From Kocuria flava (GTDB lineage: Bacteria > Actinomycetota > Actinomycetes > Actinomycetales > Micrococcaceae): a stretch of 64,000 nucleotides of DNA. Made by a program: the position numbers and the translations under genes. Location of the stretch: positions 868,001-932,000 of the forward strand of contig NZ_CP013254.1 of NCBI RefSeq assembly GCF_001482365.1, written 5' to 3'. Below the pieces are notes generated by a model, which searched no databases, was not told the DNA's origin, and saw nothing but the letters and a program-made list of their open reading frames with translations. Within the stretch, counting starts at the first letter, position 1. Each line of letters starts with the position of its first letter. Below, in pieces: positions 59,134 to 64,000 of this stretch.

Positions 59134-59487
59134 GGAGGGAGGGGGGGCCGTCGGGCGCGCACCCCTGGTGACGGACGCGCCCGGCAGGCGCGGGCAGGTG
59201 CGTTCCCCGTCCGACCCGGTGACGGGTCGGTGCGCAGCGGGGACGTCCCTGCGTCGTGCGGCCCGTCCGGTGCGGGGTCCGCGGATCGGTGACATGTCCC
59301 CCAATCAGGGGATGAAAACAGTGCCGAGGCCGACGACGACGGGGCGCCGAGCCGCCGCGGCCGCCGTGTTTCCGCAGGTCAAGGCTCGTGCGGGGTCGTG
59401 TCGCCCTCGTGCTCGCCCCGCCCGTGATCACCCTTCCTACGATGAAAGTGCAACGGATCACGTTCGCACACACTTGGAGGAATCACG
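59134..59487. other. 354-bp intergenic region, no gene seen
   Basis: The region between the permease and Excalibur genes holds no convincing gene. It contains a small stem, CCCC-AATCA-GGGG, near 59303, preceded by GGTGACATGT. A possible -10, TACGAT, is at 59438-59443 upstream of the Excalibur gene, but no clear -35 accompanies it. Confidence 0.5.
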
Positions 59488-60138
59488 ATGAAGAAGACTG
59501 CAGCAGCGCTGGCCGCACTCGCCGCCGCCGGGTTCACGGGACTGTCGATGGCGCCGGCCTCGGCCGCGCCGATGGTGTTCGACAGCTGCGGCCAGGCGGC
59601 CCAGTACGGGGTCTACAACCTGCGGGCGGGTCAGCCCGGGTACGGGACCCACCTGGATCGGGACCGTGACGGCCTCGCCTGCGAGAACGCTTCTGTGGCC
59701 TACGACCCGAACCTCGTTCCCGGCTACGTTCCCCCGGCCCCGGTGCCGGAGACCCCCGAGGTGGTGCAGAACGATGTCGTCCAGGACAGCGCCGTCTTCG
59801 ACAACTGCACCGAGGCGCGTGCCGCCGGCCGGACCAACATCCCGTCCTGGGACCCCGCCTACGGCCTGCACCTGGACGCCGACCGTGACGGCTACGGCTG
59901 CGACGCCGACGGCACCGACGACGGCGTGCAGCAGCACGAGATCATCGACTGGGTGCCGGAGTCCTGGAACGACGGCGGCAACGGCTACGACCAGGTGAGC
60001 CAGGTGCCCGTGGGCGGTGCCGACACCGGCGCCGAGGGTGAGTCGGCCGTGCCGGGCCTCGCGCTCGCCGGCGGCCTGACCCTGGCCGCCGCAGTCGGTG
60101 CGACCGTGGCGGTCCGCCGCCGCGCCGCCCGGGCCTGA
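59488..60138 (+). CDS. Secreted protein with two Excalibur calcium-binding domains
   Basis: This 216-residue protein has a signal peptide (KKTAAALAALAAAGFTGLS, cleavage near ASAAP). Two Excalibur modules each end in a calcium-type loop: HLDRDRDGLACE near residue 57 and HLDADRDGYGCD near residue 131. A C-terminal hydrophobic helix (GLALAGGLTLAAAVGATVAV) is followed by RRRAARA, the layout of a cell-wall sorting signal, although no LPxTG or LAxTG is present; GGADTG is the nearest match. A class F sortase gene follows 34 bp later. ATG 59488 follows GGAGGA. Role: probably a surface protein that binds calcium. Confidence 0.84.
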   Translation: MKKTAAALAALAAAGFTGLSMAPASAAPMVFDSCGQAAQYGVYNLRAGQPGYGTHLDRDRDGLACENASVAYDPNLVPGYVPPAPVPETPEVVQNDVVQDSAVFDNCTEARAAGRTNIPSWDPAYGLHLDADRDGYGCDADGTDDGVQQHEIIDWVPESWNDGGNGYDQVSQVPVGGADTGAEGESAVPGLALAGGLTLAAAVGATVAVRRRAARA

Positions 60139-60171
60139 GCACCCGCAGGCCGGGATCCACGGGATAGGTTC

Positions 60172-60894
60172 GTGCCCGTGCCGACCATCTCCCGCGACCG
60201 CCGCAGCGGCCTCCTCGCCGCTGCGGCGGTCGCCGCCCTGCTGCTGACCGGCTGCGCCCAGGACTCCTCCGGGGAGACGGGGGAGGCCGCGACGGCTCCG
60301 GCGTCGTCGTCCTCCGCGTCCGTGCCGTCCGGGCGGCCGGCGCGGTCCGCGGACCCGACGTCGTCCGCGGCTGCCGCCGCTGCCTCCGCCGAGCCCGACT
60401 CGGGTCCGGCGGGCACGGCGGCCGGCGTCCCGGCGCCGATGGCCGAGTCGGCCCCGGTCGCCGTGCGGATCCCCTCGACCGGCACCGGCTCGGAGCTGCT
60501 GCACCTGGGGCTGCGCGAGGACGGTGCGCTCGAGGTCCCGCCCGAGGCGCCGGGCTCGCCCGCGGCCTGGTACGACGGCTCGCCCACGCCGGGGGAGCGG
60601 GGGCCCGCGATCCTGCTCGGCCACGTCAACGCCACCGGCGGCGGCCCCGGGGTCTTCGCCGGCCTGCGCGAGCTCGCGCCCGGGGACACGATCGAGGTGG
60701 GCCGGGCGGACGGCACCACCGCCGTGTTCGCCGTGGAGCGCGCCGAGCAGTACTCCAAGGACGCGTTCGACACCCGCGCCGTCTACGGGAACACCGAGGG
60801 GCCCGAGCTGAGGCTGATCACCTGCGACGGCTACGACCGGCTCACGGGGGAGTTCGACGACAACTACGTCGTCTTCGCGACGCTCGTCGGCTGA
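60172..60894 (+). CDS. Class F sortase
   Basis: This ~240-residue protein has an N-terminal hydrophobic helix ending LLTGC, which may be a lipobox, then a long Ser/Ala/Pro-rich linker and the sortase barrel. The catalytic His lies in ILLGHVNATGG, the Cys in LRLITCDGYDR, and an Arg follows in the same segment before FDDNYVVFATLV. These are the usual class F landmarks. GTG 60172 or 60178 is the start. It lies 34 bp after the Excalibur gene, so the pair probably forms an operon in which the sortase may anchor the neighbouring protein. Class F sortases often have few or no obvious substrates. Confidence 0.86.
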   Translation: MPVPTISRDRRSGLLAAAAVAALLLTGCAQDSSGETGEAATAPASSSSASVPSGRPARSADPTSSAAAAAASAEPDSGPAGTAAGVPAPMAESAPVAVRIPSTGTGSELLHLGLREDGALEVPPEAPGSPAAWYDGSPTPGERGPAILLGHVNATGGGPGVFAGLRELAPGDTIEVGRADGTTAVFAVERAEQYSKDAFDTRAVYGNTEGPELRLITCDGYDRLTGEFDDNYVVFATLVG

Positions 60895-61043
60895 GGCCGC
60901 GGTCTCGCTGCCGGTGTTCATCGAGCTCTCGGGGCACGGCTTGCGCTGCGAGTCCACGAGCTGACCGCTCAGCATCGGGGGTGACGGGGCCACCCCGTGC
61001 CGATTCGTCGACACTGTTCTCGGGCTACGCTGTCCTGACCGAG

Positions 61044-61077
61044 ATTCACAAGATTCACAAGATTCACCGACATTCAC
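61044..61077 (+). repeat. Short direct repeats (ATTCAC, 9-10 bp period) before AAA ATPase gene 2
   Basis: ATTCAC occurs at 61044, 61053, 61062 and 61072: spacing 9, 9 and 10 bp, immediately before the start codon. Copy 1 of the paralogue has TCTAAA with spacing 9 and 10. The shared geometry, including the 10-bp step to the final copy, argues for a common functional element although the hexamers differ. Confidence 0.65.
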
Positions 61078-61080
61078 AGG

Positions 61081-62172
61081 ATGGCCATGGAGAACCCGTT
61101 CAGACCCACAGCGGGGGCCACCCCGCCGGAGCTCATCGGGCGGGCCGGCATCCTGGACGAGTACGCCTACGGCCTCCGCCTGCGCTCCGGTGCACCCGGG
61201 CTGCTCACGATCTTCACGGGTGCCCGAGGGGTGGGCAAGACCGTGATGCTGGGCGCGGCCGAGGACCTGGCCCGCAGCCAGGGCTGGGCCGTCGTGTCCG
61301 AGACGGCGACACGGGGGTTCATGGGACGCATCGGCAACGCCATGCGGCGCCTGGCCGACGAGCTGGGGCCCGGCCCGCACGGCAGGCGCGTCACCGCCCT
61401 CACCGCCGCAGGCTTCGGCATCACCACGCAGCTGCCGCCCGAGCAGCAGCTGGAGTGGCGGGAGGAGGGCGTCCGGCTGCTGAGGCTGCTGGAGGAGCAG
61501 AGAACCGGACTGGTCATCACCGTGGACGAGATCCACGCCGCCGAGCGGCAGGAGATCGCCCAGCTCGCGGCCGACGTGCAGCACTTCATCCGCATGGACC
61601 TGCCCATCAGCCTCGTCTTCGCCGGACTGCCCGCAGCCGTGTCGAACCTGCTCAACGAAGGGGTGGCGACATTCCTGCGCCGCGCAGACCGGATCGACCT
61701 GCATGCAGCCGCCGTCGACGAGGTCGAGCGCTCCTACCGGGAGATCTTCGCGGACGGGGGCTTCACCCTGTCGGCGGAACAGGCCCGTCGTGCCGCAGAG
61801 GCCACCGGAGGCTATCCCTTCCTGATCCAGCTGGTCGGGTACTTCCTCTGGCAGGAGACGGAGAGGATCTCTGCCGAGCCCACGGACGACATGGTGGAAC
61901 GAGCGGTGGCCGCTGCCCGGCGGCGCAACGAGCGCGTGGTCATCGAGGCGGCCCTCTCCACCGCGTCGGGCCGGGACCTCGACTTCCTCCGGGCCATGGC
62001 GGAGGACGACGGTCCGTCCGCCACCGCGGACATCGGCCGCCGGATGGGCGCCAGGCCCAACACGGTGGGCAACTACAGGACGCGGCTCATCGACGCCGGC
62101 CTGATCGAGGCCGCGGGGCACGGACTGGTCCGTTTCGCCATCCCCGGCCTCCGCGACCACCTGCGGCGGTGA
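61081..62172 (+). CDS. AAA-type ATPase with C-terminal winged helix (copy 2)
   Basis: This 363-residue paralogue of the protein at 17804 has NPFRPTAGATPP at the N-terminus, Walker A GARGVGKT at 47-54, Walker B VITVDEIHAAE, SLVFAGLPA, ATGGYPFLIQLVGYFLW and the winged-helix tail ADIGRRMGARPNTVGNYRTR. ATG 61081 and ATG 61087 are both possible starts; the second aligns better with the paralogue. There is little ribosome-binding sequence because the repeats fill that space, so initiation may depend on the repeat region or use a short leader. It is alone between the sortase and deacetylase genes. Function unknown; a nucleotide-switched DNA-binding role is likely. Confidence 0.82.
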   Translation: MAMENPFRPTAGATPPELIGRAGILDEYAYGLRLRSGAPGLLTIFTGARGVGKTVMLGAAEDLARSQGWAVVSETATRGFMGRIGNAMRRLADELGPGPHGRRVTALTAAGFGITTQLPPEQQLEWREEGVRLLRLLEEQRTGLVITVDEIHAAERQEIAQLAADVQHFIRMDLPISLVFAGLPAAVSNLLNEGVATFLRRADRIDLHAAAVDEVERSYREIFADGGFTLSAEQARRAAEATGGYPFLIQLVGYFLWQETERISAEPTDDMVERAVAAARRRNERVVIEAALSTASGRDLDFLRAMAEDDGPSATADIGRRMGARPNTVGNYRTRLIDAGLIEAAGHGLVRFAIPGLRDHLRR

Positions 62173-62452
62173 CCGGAGCCGGGGCAGCCGCCCGGCTCCG
62201 TCCGAGGTGATGCGGATCACCGGGCAGGGCCGTATGGTCGTGCCAACGGTCCCGAGCACCCGAGGACGACCTCCGCTCGCACAGAGTGCCGGCTTCCCGG
62301 CCGAGCCGCCCCGGGGGAAAGGCGGTCCCGACGCCCCTCCATCCGATCGGCCCCGGCGCACCGTCTCCCCGCGCAGTCCTGGCCCGGCCATCTCCTGCGC
62401 GTTCGCGCACGCCGCCTCCGACGAACGAATCCACCCCCAGAGGAGAGAGAAC

Positions 62453-63340
62453 ATGACGAAGAAGATCTATGTGTCCGTGGGCATCGACGTCGACGCCGTC
62501 GGCGGCTGGCTGGGCTCGTACGGCGGGGAGGACTCCCCGGGGGACATCTCCCGCGGCCTGTTCGCCGGCGAGGTCGGCGTGCCGCGGCTGCTCCAGCTCG
62601 CCCAGCGCCGCCAGATGCCCGTGACCTGGTTCTGGCCGGGGCACTCGATCGAGACCTTCCCCGCGGAGTTCGACGCGGTCGTCGAGGCGGGCCACGAGAT
62701 CGGCGTGCACGGGTACTCGCACGAGAACCCCATCGCGATGACCCGCGAGCAGGAGACCGAGATCCTCGACTACTGCACCGACCTCATCACCCGGCGCGCC
62801 GGGAGGAAGCCGGTGGGCTACGTCGCCCCGTGGTGGGAGTTCTCCGGGGTCACCAACGAGATCCTGCTCGAGCGCGGGTTCCTCTACGACCACTCGCTCA
62901 TGCACGACGACCACACCCCGTACTACGTCCGCGTCGGGGACACCTGGACCAGGATCGACTACGACGCCGCCTCGGCGAAGGAGTGGATGAAGCCTCTGGT
63001 CCGCGGCGAGGAGACCGACCTCATCGAGATCCCCGCCTCGTGGTACCTCGACGACCTCCCCCCGATGATGTTCATCAAGTCCAGCCCGAACAGCCACGGC
63101 TTCGTCAGCCCCCGAGATATCGAGCAGCTGTGGAAGGACCAGTTCGACTGGGTGTACCGGGAGATGGACTACGCTGTCTTCCCGATCACGATCCACCCGG
63201 ACGTCTCCGGCCGGCCGCAGAACCTGCTGATGCTCGAGCGGCTCTTCGACCACATCGGCTCCCACGACGGCGTCGAATTCGCCTTCATGGAGGACGTCGC
63301 CCGCGACTTCGCCCGCCGGAGCCCGCGCTCCACGTCCTGA
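62453..63340 (+). CDS. Polysaccharide-deacetylase-fold protein
   Basis: This 295-residue protein starts at ATG 62453 after GAGGAGAGAGA. NodB-homology motifs are visible: GIDVDAVGGWLG (first Asp pair), HEIGVHGYSHEN (metal His pair), and YVAPWWEFSG. It ends FPITIHPDVSG. The absence of a signal peptide and the resemblance to the PuuE/allantoinase-like and CDA-like cytosolic group suggest an amidohydrolase acting on a small molecule instead of a cell-wall sugar. The substrate is unknown. The gene is single and ends in a strong hairpin terminator. Confidence 0.86.
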   Translation: MTKKIYVSVGIDVDAVGGWLGSYGGEDSPGDISRGLFAGEVGVPRLLQLAQRRQMPVTWFWPGHSIETFPAEFDAVVEAGHEIGVHGYSHENPIAMTREQETEILDYCTDLITRRAGRKPVGYVAPWWEFSGVTNEILLERGFLYDHSLMHDDHTPYYVRVGDTWTRIDYDAASAKEWMKPLVRGEETDLIEIPASWYLDDLPPMMFIKSSPNSHGFVSPRDIEQLWKDQFDWVYREMDYAVFPITIHPDVSGRPQNLLMLERLFDHIGSHDGVEFAFMEDVARDFARRSPRSTS

Positions 63341-63386
63341 CCCTCCGCCCGGCGCCCGGGGGCCGGGCCGGTCTCCCGGACCGAGG

Positions 63387-63430
63387 ACGGCGCCGGCGCC
63401 ACCCCTCTCGCGGGGCGGCGCCGGCGCCGT
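63387..63430. terminator. Strong hairpin terminator
   Basis: A 19-bp stem with a single mismatch and a 6-base loop (TCTCGC) is followed by TCTTC. It lies between the deacetylase gene (stop 63340) and the convergent small gene (stop 63456), serving either direction. Confidence 0.78.
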
Positions 63431-63455
63431 TCTTCGTCAGCCGTCCGTGCCGGTG

Positions 63456-63689
63456 TCAGTCCCGGCGGGGGCGGAGGTAGGTGCGGCCCTGCGCGTCCTT
63501 CTCCACCACGTACTCCTGCTGGAGGTTCGCGTACCAGTCCCGCACCTGTTCGGTGGGCTCGTCCTGGCCCCGCAGGCCTCGGGGACTGCGCGCGGCGGGG
63601 CCGTAGAAGCGCATCGCGAAGTCGTCGAAGCGGCGGAACAGGCTGCGGCCGTCCTCCTGCGGACCGTCCGTGGCGTCGCGGCGGCGCAT
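63456..63689 (-). CDS. Small conserved-type unknown protein
   Basis: This 77-residue protein starts at ATG 63689 behind GGAGGGAGGGAG. It is charged and probably soluble: RSLFRRFDDFAMRFYGPAA, EPTEQVRDWYANLQQEYVVE. No motif is recognised. It lies 17 bp downstream of the DUF4193 gene, almost certainly in the same transcript. A pairing with DUF4193 would fit a small housekeeping actinobacterial operon, but the function is unknown. Confidence 0.7.
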   Translation of the reverse strand: MRRRDATDGPQEDGRSLFRRFDDFAMRFYGPAARSPRGLRGQDEPTEQVRDWYANLQQEYVVEKDAQGRTYLRPRRD

Positions 63690-63706
63690 GCTCCCTCCCT
63701 CCGGGC

Positions 63707-64000
63707 TCAGCCCTCGCAGTCGGTGCAGTAGACCGTGCCGCCGCTCTCCCGGGCGCGCTGGGAGCGGTGGCGGACCAGGAAGCACGAGCCGCAGGTGAAC
63801 TCGTCCGTCTGCTCCGGGATCACCTGGATGGTCAGCTCCTCGTGGGAGAGGTCCGCCCCGGGCAGGTCGATGCCCTCGGCGGTGTCGGCGTCCTCCAGGT
63901 CGATCGCCGGGGCCTGGGCGGTCGCGCCGCGGGCCTGGACCACGGCCAGGGATGCGGTGGCCGGCTCGTCCTCGGGCCGGGTGCGCGGAGCGTCGTAATC
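63707..64000 (-). CDS. DUF4193 zinc-ribbon protein (5' end outside window)
   Basis: The frame is open to the window edge, so the start codon is missing; the first visible residues, DYDAPRTRPEDE, are those that follow the start in typical DUF4193 proteins. A probably complete remainder of about 97 residues ends with the family hallmark ELTIQVIPEQTDEFTCGSCF, HRSQRARESGGTVYCTDC. Two CxxC pairs should bind zinc. DUF4193 is widespread in actinobacteria and its role is unknown. It supports the taxonomic placement of the window. Confidence 0.87.
   Translation of the reverse strand, partial: DYDAPRTRPEDEPATASLAVVQARGATAQAPAIDLEDADTAEGIDLPGADLSHEELTIQVIPEQTDEFTCGSCFLVRHRSQRARESGGTVYCTDCEG

Noticed and set aside
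61044..61077. 9-bp repeats as part of a coding tandem repeat
   Set aside because: In the frame of the ATPase gene a TGA stop lies just upstream, so the repeats are not translated as part of that protein from an earlier start.

Overview
The window is about 64 kb of very GC-rich DNA (roughly 70% or more by eye, strongly G/C-biased third codon positions) that reads like the chromosome of a high-GC actinobacterium, probably Micrococcaceae and perhaps Kocuria-like. The evidence is a DUF4193 zinc protein at the right edge, Excalibur and class F sortase genes, a BTAD-type regulator, frequent GTG starts and purine-rich ribosome binding sites. The genus is an inference. I saw no rRNA, tRNA or CRISPR array.

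Left third (1-25.2 kb) is an accessory and defence island. It opens inside a type 2 BREX (Pgl) operon: the tail of pglY, then pglZ, brxD and brxHI, all overlapping and co-directional. Next comes an ISL3-type insertion sequence whose transposase is broken by one nonsense codon. Directly beyond the IS end is a conspicuously AT-rich gene with its own near-consensus promoter. It encodes a SIR2 domain fused to a STAND-like P-loop module, and it is the best candidate here for a little-described anti-phage effector. Convergent to it is a two-gene AddAB-like helicase-nuclease operon. Then follow an AAA ATPase with a winged-helix tail and 9-bp upstream repeats, a membrane-hairpin protein of unknown function, a GIY-YIG-like protein, a stretch of gene fragments, a RES/Xre toxin-antitoxin locus whose toxin is broken, and an intact-looking hipBA locus. 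Three matching palindromes exactly 60 bp apart lie between the two toxin-antitoxin loci. A SdpI-like gene sits between two copies of the hipA 3' end.

Middle (25.2-45.2 kb) is mostly chromosomal-type metabolism, transport and repair: a SWIM/SNF2 helicase, two MFS exporters, a Tat-exported PhoX-like phosphatase, an orphan betaine-type binding protein, and two paralogues of an unknown family (one with a 7-base homopolymer frameshift). A flavoprotein pair (FMO-like and berberine-bridge-like) is divergent from a large BTAD/NB-ARC/TPR regulator, and a Rad50/Mre11-like pair resembling YhaN/YhaO follows.

Right third (45.4-64 kb) holds an acetyl-CoA hydrolase/CoA-transferase; a GntR-controlled cluster (DUF1989 protein, divergent NRAMP-related transporter, creatininase-family amidohydrolase) that looks like organic-nitrogen use; a BenE-like transporter divergent from an XRE/MmyB regulator across an 18-bp perfect inverted repeat; HD, VOC, helix-hairpin-helix and CapA proteins; and a nucleobase permease that appears to lack about 80 internal residues. 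It continues with an Excalibur surface protein plus class F sortase, a second copy of the AAA/winged-helix ATPase with the same style of 9-bp repeats, a polysaccharide deacetylase, and the DUF4193 gene running off the edge.

All function calls rest on motif recognition by eye; no database search was run.
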